This document shows, in pieces, positions 1-10,301 of a DNA stretch of 64,000 nucleotides. The stretch is from contig MNCI01024055.1 in the NCBI GenBank assembly GCA_015680685.1, forward strand, positions 7,364-71,363, in the 5' to 3' direction. Within the stretch, counting starts at the first letter, position 1. Each line of letters opens with the position of its first letter. This DNA comes from Gnetum montanum (taxonomy: Eukaryota; Streptophyta; Gnetopsida; Gnetales; Gnetaceae). The notes under the pieces were generated by a model that did not search any database, was not told where the DNA came from, and worked only from the letters and a program-made list of their open reading frames with translations. The position numbers and the translations under genes were made by a program.

Positions 1-300
1 CCTTGTACTAACAACAAGGCTGAGTATGAAGCTTTATGCATTGGTATGAGAATAGCTCTAGACAAAAAGATCAAATAAATCACTATTAAAGGAGACTCAA
101 GATTAGTTTGTGAGCAAGTAAAGGGTAAATGTGTTGTAAAGAGTTCATTCTTGAGACCTTATAAGCAACTTTCTTGTAAGATGTTAAACCAGTTTCAATA
201 TTGCCAAATAGAGCATGTAAATAGAGCAGAGAATCTTATGGCAGACTATTTGGCAAAAGCAGCTTCAACATTGGATATGCAAATATTAGAAGGTTACAAA
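1..300 (+). pseudogene. Element A pol, archaeal-type RNase H (aRNH) part, cut by the window start
   Basis: The frame starting at base 1 reads as the C-terminal part of a plant-retrotransposon archaeal-type RNase H. It shows TNNKAEYEAL with the catalytic Glu, GDSRLVCEQV with the second-site Asp, and ENLMADYLAKAAS with the last Asp. The first catalytic Asp would lie before the window. One in-frame TAA (76-78) breaks it. The frame runs to base 300, where element E1 is inserted. It continues in the same frame at 17831, so this RNase H lies immediately upstream of the RT of element A rather than downstream. Its role would be removal of RNA from RNA-DNA hybrids during reverse transcription. Family assignment is fairly sure; activity of this copy is lost. 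Confidence 0.8.
296..300. repeat. Target-site duplication of E1, left copy (acaaa)
   Basis: The five bases acaaa directly before the left LTR recur directly after the right LTR at 17826-17830. Removing E1 and one copy restores an uninterrupted reading frame of element A, which proves the boundaries. Confidence 0.95.
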
Positions 301-1159
301 TGTAATGAAGGAAAACGTCGGTAGCTGGAAATACCGATCGAGTTCCGTGTACACAATTTTAACCACAGATCCGCGCGAGGGCTAAGCTGAAAAAACGAAT
401 CCGCGGTGCCCTGAACGGTCTTGTCGATCAGACAGGGACTTACGGGTCAGTAAAACGATGATGATTATGGTTCTTTGCGTGCTGTGATTTGGTTTGAGAA
501 ATCGTGAAACGGGAGGAAAACGACGTAGATGGATCGCTACGGGGATAATGTCAAAAAAAACACCGAAGAGATGCTAATCGGGAGAGAAACGCGTAATTCT
601 CAAAGATCTATGTTTCGATTCCGGATAAAATGTATGATTGTTTGTCACGTTACAATGGGAGAAAACCCCCAACAACTCGATACAAAATGAGCACAAAACA
701 ACAAGGAAACTGTCTAGACAGAAGTTCGATCTACCTCGTAGGCCAAAGCTCAGGTGCAAGAATGGTCAAGCTCTGAAGTCTGCCGATCTTATGATCGATA
801 GAACCTGCTAACTGGGCGAGACGACTCTGCGATCCACGTTCTGCTTCTTTGCTTCGAGTAGGTTCTGCTCGGGACAACGATTTCTCTGGTTGTTAAGGCC
901 CAGGTGTACTGTGCTATGTTCCTGCTGAAGGATGGTGTTGTTAGCAAGTACCAAAAGGTTGCTCTTTGTTTCTCTGCTCAAGGAGATAAGTGTTTCCTCG
1001 TTCAGAAAATGCTCTTGCCCTTTTGATCTGCTGCCAACCAAAGTGATAAGTGCTCTGGTTCTCAGAAAATGTCTCTGTTTCTCTGGTTTGTCAACTTGTC
1101 AACTTGCCAACTCCCCGAATTCTTGAATCCTCCAACCCTTGTATTTTTGTCAACAGGGG

Positions 1160-1167
1160 TATTTATA
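1160..1167 (-). promoter_or_regulatory. TATA box of E1 3' LTR
   Basis: The minus strand reads TATAAATA inside CTATAAATACCC. The same box is kept in the other LTR at 17184-17191. It is downstream of the inverted-motif array, as expected for a U3 promoter. Confidence 0.7.
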
Positions 1168-1389
1168 GGCTGCGACGCTTCTGTGAAAAAGGCACACCCT
1201 GATGATGTGGACCCAAATGTTGCGGGTTCTGTTGACATGATTCTTTTAAGTCGGACTGCGACTATGCACAACACGCTCGTTTGCGTGTTGTGCGTGTGAG
1301 AAGCAGGTATGTGTTAAGTGCGTCTTGGCTGCATTTACACTCATTCCTGTTGTGTTGCGTGTATGAGCGCAATCTTGGTGTAAAAACAA

Positions 1390-1725
1390 TGAGTTCAAGA
1401 TTTTTTTACGCTCACCATGCAACTGTGCGTGACGAAGCGTAAATGTAACGTACGCTCACTACGTAGCTACGCGTGGTGAAGCGTAAACAAAGTATAACTT
1501 ACGCTCATTATGCAATTGCGCGTGATAAAGCGTAAATAATGCAACTTGAATTATGACCCACGCACTGGTACGCACCACCGCGTAACGAGCGTAAAGACCA
1601 GTTGTTTATGTGCCGCAAGCAAAAGTGCCAACCTGTCGTGCTTCTCTGTATTTTTCCTTCAACTGTCGTGGAGCTTATTACGCTCATTACGCTGTCGTGC
1701 GTAATAGAGTGTAAACTTGTCCTTG
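1390..1725 (-). repeat. U3 array of inverted TACGCT / AGCGTA motifs
   Basis: Three adjacent units of roughly 45 bp (about 1405-1535) each start with TTACGCTCA and end with AGCGTAAA, so every unit is an imperfect inverted repeat. Further TTACGC and GCGTAA copies follow to about 1720. The array sits upstream of the TATA box in element orientation, where enhancer repeats are usually found. The other LTR has the same array (about 17430-17745). Confidence 0.7.
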
Positions 1726-1801
1726 GACAAATTTGAGACATGTTCTCGCTCAAGTTACGAATCTTCGCCTGAGGCCGACCCGTAATTTTCACGGTGTTTC
1801 A

Positions 1802-2864
1802 ATGGCCCCTCTTTGTTGACGATTAGAGGGCTTACCCGAAAAACGTCGACAAAGAATGCGAAACACCAAATTGGTAGAAGTAAGAACAACATTCATCCAT
1901 GACTACTCAGGTGTTGCTCCGTCCGTATGAAACAGAAAGACCGGCGGGTATGGGAGGTAAAGGGATGTAACTGGAAACAGGTTCAGGGAAGATTCAAACT
2001 GTGTGTTTATTCATGTCAACAAGAATGCTTTCAGACGAGCATAGCACGTAAATCTAAGATGTCTCTGTTACAAATTGTAGCAGGAATGCGTGCAAAAGGA
2101 GCGCTACGCATCACTTTCTGCGATATCTCTGCTAGCGTGAGTGCAGAAAATGAAGACTTGCGTATGTGAATGCTACGTATGGGAACTGGGTGGTGGGGAA
2201 GAAGGAGACAAGAGTTAAAGGTAGGAGTGTGTCGGGTAGAGATGTGCAAAGCTGAGTGGTCGGGCAAACCTGAGTAGCCATTTCAACACGCTGCTGTACT
2301 TCGCCGCTCCGATGGACGCACCTTTGAAGGACATCCTCCAAGGTAAGCAGCCTGCAACCACAAAAGAAAACAGAGGACGCCATTGCTTATGGACAAAAGG
2401 CAAGGTTCTTGGAACCAACGCTGTCTGATGTTAGCTAGATCCAATGGACTGCAAAGAAAGAGCCGGAGCACTTGGGCGGAGCTGCCAATCTTGATGATTC
2501 GGCCCTGCATATCTTCGCCAAAAGGCATTAGATGCAGTGTAGGTCACCTGTTGCATTAGGAACCGGCCAGATGAATCTGCGAGGCCGACGTCCGGTAGCG
2601 ATGATTGGTGGAGACTCACGGGGCCGTGTCCAACGAGGATTTCTTTGGGGCTCCGACTAATGAGGCTAAACTCCCAGAGCTGCTACCACTGCGGCGGACG
2701 CGGTGGCGGCATCTCCGAGGGATCAGTAAGATGCCTCTTTGCTTATCTGAGGAATCAGTAAAATGCCGGTGAGGTGGTGACACCGGAATTGTCTCAGCTT
2801 TCCACCCCGTTGGCTATGCAACTGTATCGGAGATGATCGCTCTTGCTTGATTTGCATGAGTTCC
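1802..2864 (-). other. E1 3' non-coding region with polypurine tract
   Basis: Directly before the 3' LTR the minus strand reads aaagagggg then ccat, a plausible polypurine tract for plus-strand priming. The rest, about 1 kb, has only short open frames on both strands with no recognisable protein. I see no gene here. Confidence 0.5.
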
Positions 2865-3350
2865 AGTTTTAAGTCCTGGTATACTGCTGTTACTAGTTTT
2901 AAGTCCCAGCAGACCATGGTCCCAGTTTAAAGTCCAGGCAGACCGAGAAGTGCTAGTTTTACGTCGTAGCGGACGGTGGTCAGGCTGGTTTATGGTCTCA
3001 GCAGACTGTGCTATGGATGTCAGTTTCTTGTCGTGACCCAGGGACAGATCTGTGCTGATTTTACGTCTCAGCAGACGGCTACTTACCTATGCCAGTTTAT
3101 TGTCATGGTGGACGCGTGCAAAAGATGCCAGTTTTTCATCTTGGCAGACTTGTACAACCTTGCCAGTTTTACGTCGTGGCGGATGGTTACCACTTGCCAG
3201 TTTAGCGTCGTGGCGAACGCGTGCAAAGCATGCTAGTTTTATGTCGTAGTGGACGGTCGGTGCCAGTTTTACGTCGTAGCGGACGTGCAGTGCTAGTTTT
3301 ACGTCGTAGAGGACGGTCGGTGCCAATTTTACGTCGTAGCAGACGGTCAC
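2865..3350 (-). repeat. Tandem array 2 of E1, after integrase
   Basis: About a dozen degenerate units of 30-45 bp. The plus strand repeats GCTAGTTTTACGTCGTAGC with a variable spacer containing GGACGGT; the minus strand core is CTACGACGTAAAACTAGCA. A minus-strand open frame across it only reflects the repeats (recurring YDVKLAPTV). Element D has an array with the same core after its integrase (49010-49260). Confidence 0.8.
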
Positions 3351-3382
3351 CATCATACCTACTATCGACACTGTAGATGCTG

Positions 3383-4537
3383 CTAGATGAAATACCACTT
3401 CAAGTATACATGATTTACAGGATTTGCTAACTCGTTGCTGTTGACATCTGCCAATTTGAACACTCCTTTGCTGTATGCGTCGATTACCAAGAAAGGGCCT
3501 TCCCAGTTTGCAGAGAACTTGCCTACTAGTTCACGCACAGCCTTGAGAACCAGGTCTCCTTTCTTGATCAGACGCTGCTGAAGATTATGATGATGCTTCT
3601 GCCTCTATTTATCCTGATATTTCTCGATTGCTTCAAGAGCCTGTATCCGCTTCCTTTCCAATGACTCCAAATCCATTATCCGAGCCTCGGTGTGTTGAGC
3701 CTCATTTATAATGGTGGAGAGGACCATTCTCAGAGAAGGGATTTGCAATTCGAGAGGTAGCACCGCCTCAGATCCGTAAACCAGGCTATAGGGCATGCTG
3801 CCTATAGCTGTTCTACACGTAGTACGATATGCCCATAGCACGTAGAGGATCTATTCATGCCACCACCTTTTGTTGCCGTCGAGCATTTTCTTGAGCAAAT
3901 TTATGATTATCTTGTTTGATGCTTCAGCTTGACCATTTGCCTGCAGGTAATAAGGAGAGGAAAAAGACTGTCTGATGCCTAGGTTGTCACAGAAGGATTT
4001 GGTATCCACGCTACTAAACTGTGGCCCATTGTCGGTCACAATGGTCATTGGGAGACCAAATCGGGTTACTATGTTATCCAAGATAAAATGGCAAACCTGT
4101 TCGGATGTAATTTTCCGTAGGGGGACAGCTTCTACCCACTTCGTGAAGTACTCGGTAGTGGTAATAATGAAGCTATGTCCTGCGGAATATTTTGGCGTGA
4201 TAGGTCGTATAATGTCCAGTCCCCATCGTTGGAATGGCCATGTTATCTGTGTCATGTGCAATTATATGGGTGGCACGTGGATGAGGTTTGCGTGACGTTG
4301 ACACGTGTCACAGGTCTTAACCTTTGTCAAAAAATCTCTTTCCATGCGTGGCCAGTAGTACCCTGAGCGACGGATTTTTAAGGCCATGGCCCGTGGTGCT
4401 ACGTGGCCACCACACAGTCCCTCGTGAACCTCACTGACTATGTGCTATGCTTGGTCTGCGTTAATGCAGGTGAGCAGTACGCCATCGAAGGAGCGCCTAT
4501 AGACAGTGTTGTCATCGATGATGATGTAGTGCTTAGC
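3383..4537 (-). pseudogene. E1 integrase
   Basis: Integrase, which joins element cDNA to host DNA in the nucleus. In order on the minus strand: a zinc-binding region ending CDTCQRH, then the core with Asp in WGLDII, Asp in TDNGPQF and Glu in GQAEASNK, so the DDE triad is complete. The C-terminal part includes LVLKAVRE, WEGPFLV and HVYLKWYF before the stop at 3385-3383. In-frame stops break it after HE, after YQDK and before LHMTQ; each is one transition from CAG or CAA. It is in the same frame as the RT and RNase H upstream. Confidence 0.88.
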
Positions 4538-5566
4538 CTACTTTCGGATTGCGTCCCTCTGTGCGCGCGTTAATGCAGTTGGTAGTTCACCCTGTAAAAG
4601 GTAAGATTTGATATGATCGTACCATTCAGGCCTGCTCACCTCGGTAAGAGAGGAGACGTGCGCCGTCTGAACAATAGGGTCTACGTAGTCTGTAATCAAT
4701 GCAGGGCAGGTGTTAAACAGGTGTGACGGCACATGTAAAGCCAGAGTGGCCAGTGCATCGGCCAAGGTGTTATCAGTCGGTGGGACGTGCTGGGCATCGA
4801 AGGTCATAAATCGCCTCAGAAGATCTTTAGCCTGATCACAGTAGGGCTGCAAATGTTCCGCCTTGCAGGCGTAGACTCCAGTGATTTGATTTATGACAAG
4901 CATTGAATCACCCCTAACTGCTAGGTGTTGAACATCGAGTTCACCTGCAGTTAGTAATCCCCTGAGGAGCCCCTCGTACTCTGCCACATTGTTCGTACAA
5001 GGGAAGGTCAATCGATAAGTGTGTAGACGCACATCCTCAGGCGATAGTGTAAGAATAGTGGCCGCACTGCCGCCTCTGGCTGTTGAAGCTTCATCGAAAT
5101 ACAACGTTGCTTCACGGCCTGTTGAGACAGGGCTTAGACTATGTACATGTTCATCTGGGAATTCTGGCTCTACGGTTGCGTGGTTGTCAATTGGTGAAGT
5201 TATTAACTTGTCGACTATCGCCTGGCCTTTCGTGGATGATTGGCCAATGTAGTGGAGATCGAATTCGGCGGTGATAGCCTTCCAGTGAGCGATTTTGCTA
5301 CTCTCGTATAAGCTATGCATAATGGCCCTAAGGATGTTATTTTTACAGATGACATTGACTTGGCTACGAAAAAGATAATGCCTACATTTTTTGAGCGTAA
5401 AAACTAATGCTAAGCAATTACGCTCAACGTCGTTGTACCTCGTCTCGTACACACATAGAGCGTGGCTCAGGTAGTAGATGGGCATTTCTAACCCATCATC
5501 CCTTTTCTGACAAAGCAATGCTGTGATTGCTACGTCCGAAGTGGCGAGGTAAATGAAAAAAGGCAA
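4538..5566 (-). pseudogene. E1 dual RNase H: degenerate native RNH plus complete aRNH
   Basis: Two RNase H domains in a row. The first, native to gypsy elements, has lost key acids: the usual DAS reads ATS and the usual TDH reads CKN, although the Glu in VERNCLAL remains. The second is archaeal-type with all four acids: YFDEAST, TNNVAEYEG, RGDSMLV and NTLADALA. This is the known Tat-lineage situation, where the acquired RNase H appears to have taken over and the native one is relaxed, much like the retroviral connection domain. In-frame stops lie just outside this segment at both ends. The segment ends towards the integrase zinc region. Confidence 0.88.
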
Positions 5567-6850
5567 GTCCTTTTATGGCGGGAAAATTGTCGGTAGATGT
5601 TGCAGTTCCTGTTTTAGGCTATCAAACGCACGCTGGCAATCGTCGGTCCATTCAAAATTAACCCCCTTTTTCAGCAAATGTTGCATGGGGTGTAATTTGT
5701 CGGTTAACCTCGAAATGAAGCTGCGTATGAACTGTAAGCATCCCTGTAACCCACGTAATTGCTTGAGGTCTGTGGGACGTTTTAGCGCGACAATGGCTTT
5801 GACCTTATCAGGGTCAACTCGTATGCCAGTTTCCGATACCACAAACCCCAGCATGCATCCGGTTTTGACTCCGAATACGCACTTCTTTGGGTTAAGCCTG
5901 AGCTCGTGCATGGAGCATCTTTTAAGGACTAACTCTAGGTCCTTTGAATGATCTTTCGACTTCAAAGACTTCACAGCTATGTCGTCTACATAATCATTCA
6001 GCCTTCCTAGGAGGTAATCACTAAAGATGTATGTCATGGCCCGCTGATACGTTGCTCCGGCGTTCTTCAGACCAAAAGGCATCATGGTATAGCAAAATGT
6101 CCCACAGGGTGTCATAAACGTTGTGGTCAGTTGATGTTCTGGGTTGATGCGAATCTGGTTATAGCCTGAAAAGCCATCCATGAAAGACAGAAGCGCATGC
6201 CCAGCTATTGTATCCACCAGCTGGTTGATACTCGGCAACGGGAAGTTATCCTTGATTGTGGCCTTGTTCAAATCCCGAAAGTCTATGCATATGCGTATGC
6301 TCCCGGTCTTCTTTGGCACCACCACAATGTTAGATACCTAGTCCGAATAATTGACGGCGCGGATGAAACCAGCATGATATAGTTTGGTGATTTCATCACG
6401 CACTGCTAGCGTGATATCTGGTTTGATCTTGTGTGCCTTTTGCCTAACCGCTTTAACTTGTGGGTCGAGGATAATGTTATGTTGGATTAATCTAGGATCT
6501 AACCCAGGCATATCCTCATATGAGCATGCAAAGATAGTAATGTTGTCTTGCAGGACCTGTTTTATTACATTGTGCATTTTCTCGTCTAACAAAGAACTGA
6601 CCTTGAGTGTTTTGGTCTCACCCCTATGTGTAAATATAGGGACCTCACTAATGGGGTCCTCGGTTATGTCTCCAGCCTCCAGGTCTAGCGTGCGCGTCAA
6701 CTGTTCTGGCCATTCTGGGGACGTCTCCGATGTAGCTATGGTTACGCCTGCTAAAGGGGGGCTAACGTCTACTAATGTGGAGTCAAATTGTCTAATTCAG
6801 TGCCCGTATGGGCCTGTCAAAGTTAAAGGTGTTGAAACTGTGGCGTCCAT
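5567..6850 (-). pseudogene. E1 reverse transcriptase with N-terminal extension
   Basis: The minus-strand frame starts at an ATG at 6850-6848 and runs in one frame to 3383 (about 1,156 codons with RNase H and integrase), with stops. RT motifs are clear: VVVPKKTGSIRICIDFRDLN, LSFMDGFSGYNQI, MMPFGLKNAGATYQRAM, the catalytic YVDD, and the thumb region LRGLQGCLQFIRSFI. The first 150 residues precede RT and match the same region of element D. Stops include a TGA near 6797, a TAG near 6337 (Trp expected) and a TAA near 5570. This frame has no protease; that is 5.4 kb upstream in a different frame, separated by the antisense gene. Confidence 0.9.
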
Positions 6851-7119
6851 CCTCCGTCTGTCTTGCAAAACCGGAAAGCGCGTAAATAGTTAGGAGACAA
6901 GTGACGGGATGTTGCCAAACGTGAAAGGCTAACTGAATTTTGAAAAACATAGACAAAGCTTGTAATCAATGTAACCCGATTACGAGGTGATAAGGTGTGG
7001 TAGTTTAACGTCATTTCGGACAGTGGAGCGTGCGATATCGGCCGAATTAATACCGGATTTTCGGATTCCGTTTCAGGAAAGTTCTGCTTAAATCTGATAT
7101 CGAGTCGGCGATCCTCGCA
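6851..7119. other. Spacer between pol start and antisense-gene promoter
   Basis: No convincing coding sequence. On the minus strand a pyrimidine-rich stretch followed by GCAAG lies just upstream of the pol ATG and could be a splice acceptor. Element D has a clearer TTGTTTTGTAG at the same place. This is compatible with sense splicing that brings the pol frame into use. Confidence 0.35.
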
Positions 7120-7127
7120 TATAAATA
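7120..7127 (+). promoter_or_regulatory. TATA box of the antisense gene in E1
   Basis: TATAAATA followed by GG, 163 bp before the ATG at 7290, on the strand opposite to the element. Element D has the same TATAAATAGG facing its antisense gene (45034-45027). The segment between box and ATG is a purine-rich (GA) leader, also purine-rich in D. Confidence 0.65.
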
Positions 7128-7677
7128 GGTGGTTGTTTGATGAAAACTGGTTGTTGGCTATCTTGAATTTGAATTTTCAAGGAAGAGCAGAGAAAAGGTA
7201 GAGCAGAGAGAAGGAAGAGAAGAGAGCTAGGACGCATAACCTTGCGAGGATTTGCAAGTAGACTATAAAGAAATTCTACAACTATCGCGATGGCACCGAA
7301 GGCGAAGAAGAAGAATGCAAAACTGGCTAAAATTGACGAAGTGCAGGCAAGTTTGAACCGTGTCTCACAGGCGCTGATCGATGTTTGCGACCCGACGCCT
7401 TTTAACCGGGAGGTCATTCTTCCCGTGCTTACGCTTGTTCTATCTGTCTATTTTGTTTTTTCTTGAATGTCTTTTGCGTGAATGCGAATGTCAAAATTAC
7501 GGACCTCGGGTTAATGCGAGGGTTTTAGTGAAGTTGCGTTCGTTGCCGTTGTCAGGGACAAACCTTGCGTTGTTGCAAGGGTTTGGGTAGTTTCAGCCTG
7601 GTTGCGTTTTACGAGTTCTGTGTTAGTTGTGTAGATGTAGATGTAGGTGTTAATGAGTCTTGGCATTTTTCCTACAG

Positions 7678-8515
7678 CATCGCGTTGAAGCCCTTCCTGA
7701 TTGTGCTGGACATCATTGGGGTTTTATGCTGGGTGAACCCTATCGTCCCAAATGTTCCTCCCCTGCACACAAGAGTGCAGGGGAAGGCCTTCTGGTTCCG
7801 AAAGGGGGCGCTGGAATTCCTGCAGTTTTTACTGCGTAATTTCAGCATCATTATTTGGTCCGATGTGGCTGGAGATGTTGCCGGTGCCATTTTGGAGCAC
7901 CTATTGCCGGGGTCTTCGCAGGGGATTCTGGCTTACTTGACAGACAGAGCCATTGAGATAGGCCATCGCGAGGACCGAGCGCTCAGCTCTTGGGGTCTAA
8001 GGAGCTTACACTGGATCTGGGATATGACCCGTTTCAACTGTTATCACGCATAGAACACGTTGTTCGTGGCTCGCCATGTGTCAACGTACTTCCAGAACCC
8101 TCAAGGCATGGTTTACTACGCAGGCGGGTAAGAAGATTTGGATAGTTGTATTGTCTTTATATGTTACAATGTCTAATTTTTTGATGTAAAAAAAAACTCT
8201 AGATGTATAGTGTAGATTAAGCTTACGCTGTATTGTATAGGTTTTTCATACGCGACAACAAGTTAATTGGCGATGGTGATACATTGCCCTGGGCCGAAAC
8301 GGCGATAACGGCATTTACAGCGACTAACAACCTTCGTGCCGGTGTTATCGGGCAAATCGGCCATGAAATGCGTGAGTATCACACCCGCTATGAGCAGTCT
8401 TTCAAGAATTGCCAGGAACTCGGGTGGCTGCATGAGGATTGGACGCTGGATCCGCCCCTCAGCGTTGAGGACGCGGAGAGGGAACTCCCGCAATTTCCGT
8501 TGCCGTTTGGCCCCG
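7678..8515 (+). pseudogene. HAD / FCP1-NLI-like domain of the antisense gene (exons 2-3)
   Basis: Exon 2 reads FLIVLDIIGVL, then a FRKGALEFLQFLL helix, then IIIWSD, then a region ending NPQGMVYYAGG. Exon 3 begins FFIRDNKLIGDGDTLPWAE. This order resembles the plant FCP1/NLI-interacting-factor HAD fold: (V/L)LDxxGxL, RPxxxEFL, xIWSS, then the late loop and DNxLxxLxPFLE-like end. The FCP1 signature DxDxT is not kept: the first Asp is present and the second is Ile. I therefore infer a binding or structural role rather than phosphatase activity. One TAG at 8051-8053 interrupts it. Element D retains the matching peptide LIVVELMGIL and IWSHFA at 43640-43370. Confidence 0.6.
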
Positions 8516-8635
8516 GTAAGGTTGCTGTGTGCTTTAATGTTATTTGCGTAGTTGTGAGTTATGAATACTGCAGTAATGTTTTGTTTTGTCTTGCATTTTT
8601 GGCTTGCGTTTTTGGCATGCATTTTTGGCTTGCAG

Positions 8636-9676
8636 TCAGGGAATCCCGGGAGATTACCCTTACAATTTCCGGCCGCGAGGCGAGAGATGTCCTATTTCGT
8701 TACGGGGACATCAAAGAGGCACAGCGTTGGCTCGGCCACTCGGCAGCCCCAGCTGTGGTGGTTACCAATATCTAGACCACAGGGCTAATGCACCTGTTCT
8801 TAGCTGCAACCCTTGATGTCCCCGCTAGCGAGATGATAGGCCTGGTCAACTCCTTTAATGCGAAGGCAGATCGTTTCAGCACGCGCATCCATAACGTGCG
8901 TGTAAAGTTTGAGATCAACGCTCAACTCTTCTCGGACCTGTTTGGTGTCCCCTCCAGCGGCCTTCCCGTAAAAGTGAAGACCAAGAGGAGTGTCAGAGTG
9001 GAGGAGTTTCTGCAGGAGTGGGCAAGAATCCCTAAGGACACCAAGGGATTTCCTTATGAGCAATTTGAATTGGCGACCGCCAAAACGCTTTATCCCCTTT
9101 TTCGGGCTCGTACCTTCCACAAAACCCTCTCGCAGGCGAGGTTCTTCTCAGTGGAACAGACGCATATTATGCAAGAGGTTCTGGAGGAGGGAGCCCGATT
9201 TGATTGGGGAAGCCATCTCGCCAAGGGTTTGCGCAACAAAATGATCAAGCTTCGCGAGAAGCTTGAGTCTCGCTTCAACGTGCACCATGCCTTTTTCATA
9301 GCTATCCTCCGGCGGTTTGCTGAGTATTTGGTTGTTCAAAGGAATGGGGTCTGGGTACAGCAAGACCGAGACCAACTATCCAAACCTTGGATCGTCCACA
9401 TCCTCAGCACTACCCGTGGGCAGGATCCACCGGAAGGGATCGGAGAGTCGATGTTTGTGACAACTAAAGGCATGACAGCACCCTGAGTGCGAGGTCTCGA
9501 CAGTGTAGGCGGGATAATGCCTACCTACACCGATGATGCCTCGTGGGGAAAACGCTTGGCGGAGGAAATCGTGGAGCCTACAGTTCGGCAGAAGAGGCTC
9601 CGTCTGGCTGAGGCCCTTAGAAGCGATGCAGGCCACACCGTTAAGCTCACGGTGCAGCGGACTAAGCCTCTGCCTG
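8636..9676 (+). pseudogene. Exon 4: domain resembling plant transposon-associated proteins
   Basis: One frame from 8636 to the GTAAGT donor at 9677, broken by a TAG (8773) and a TGA (9484). The middle part shows EMIGLVNSFNAKADRF, IHNVRVKFEINAQLFSDL and FGVPSSGLPV, like the family of putative plant transposon proteins in which a helix of the form (V/I)xGxxVxFxxxxIN is followed by LG(L/V)P. Assignment to that family is by memory of its pattern and is not certain. Element D encodes the same piece on its minus strand at 42594-42373 (FSTWAHDVWVTLEITNEFF, DLFGIPSEDLPV). This is the best conserved part between the two copies. Confidence 0.6.
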
Positions 9677-10301
9677 GTAAGTGTAAATAGTCTGTATACG
9701 CAATGTTTCATTTAGATCAGCTGGAATTATGTTCTAACGCATGGGGATGTAAGCAGCAAAGACGACAGGTTGATTGACCCCTGAGACAGAGGCAGTGGTG
9801 CTAAAACGTGTGGAGGGGGCCTCAATTTTGGAAGCAGAGGCCCCAGCTGTTAGTATGTGCCATGCGCAGGCTTCAACGCGTGGGGCGTCCCCAGCTGCTA
9901 GCGGGAGCCACGAACAGACTCAGGAGGAGGCCCCTGCTACTGGAGCCAGAGACGCACATACCCCGGTGCGTGAAATGGAAAGAAGTAGGGAGGATGTCGA
10001 TGACGTTGCCACTGTCACCGGCAGAGGTAATGAGCGTGTGTTTTACGGGTTTTGAAAGAGTCTATTATTAGGTAATGTCTAACCGAGTTATGTTACAGGG
10101 GAAGGGGATGCCTCGACGTCTACTGCTGTTAAAGAAACGTGGAGAGACTTCCCCGATAAGTTTGCCTTCATGGAAGGCGTCATCAATGACATGATCGGGC
10201 GTCTGGAATGCATCGAACCTGGCGTTGGTAAGTTAATCGAAGTGACTGCGTAATGTCTTGGTGATAATATGTCATCTGTCTTGATGCTTGTTTTCTATCA
10301 G

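Larger units (their letters stand above)
301..1801 (-). repeat. 3' LTR of E1
   Basis: About 1501 bp, matching 16324-17825 throughout. In element orientation it begins TGAAACACCG and ends TTACA, so it has TG...CA ends. U3 lies at the high-coordinate side, with a TATA box at 1167-1160. Open frames inside it are chance frames. Confidence 0.95.

Noticed and set aside
1508-1792. Minus-strand 94-codon open frame in the E1 LTR
   Set aside because: It crosses the inverted-motif array and is repeated in the other LTR with changes; no protein pattern.
3087-3398. Minus-strand frame with repeating YDVKLAPTV
   Set aside because: It reflects the tandem array; units are not a multiple of three and the D copy has no such frame.
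7413-7677. Reading through intron 1 of the antisense gene as coding
   Set aside because: The frame stops shortly after the donor and the intron ends in a good pyrimidine tract and acceptor.
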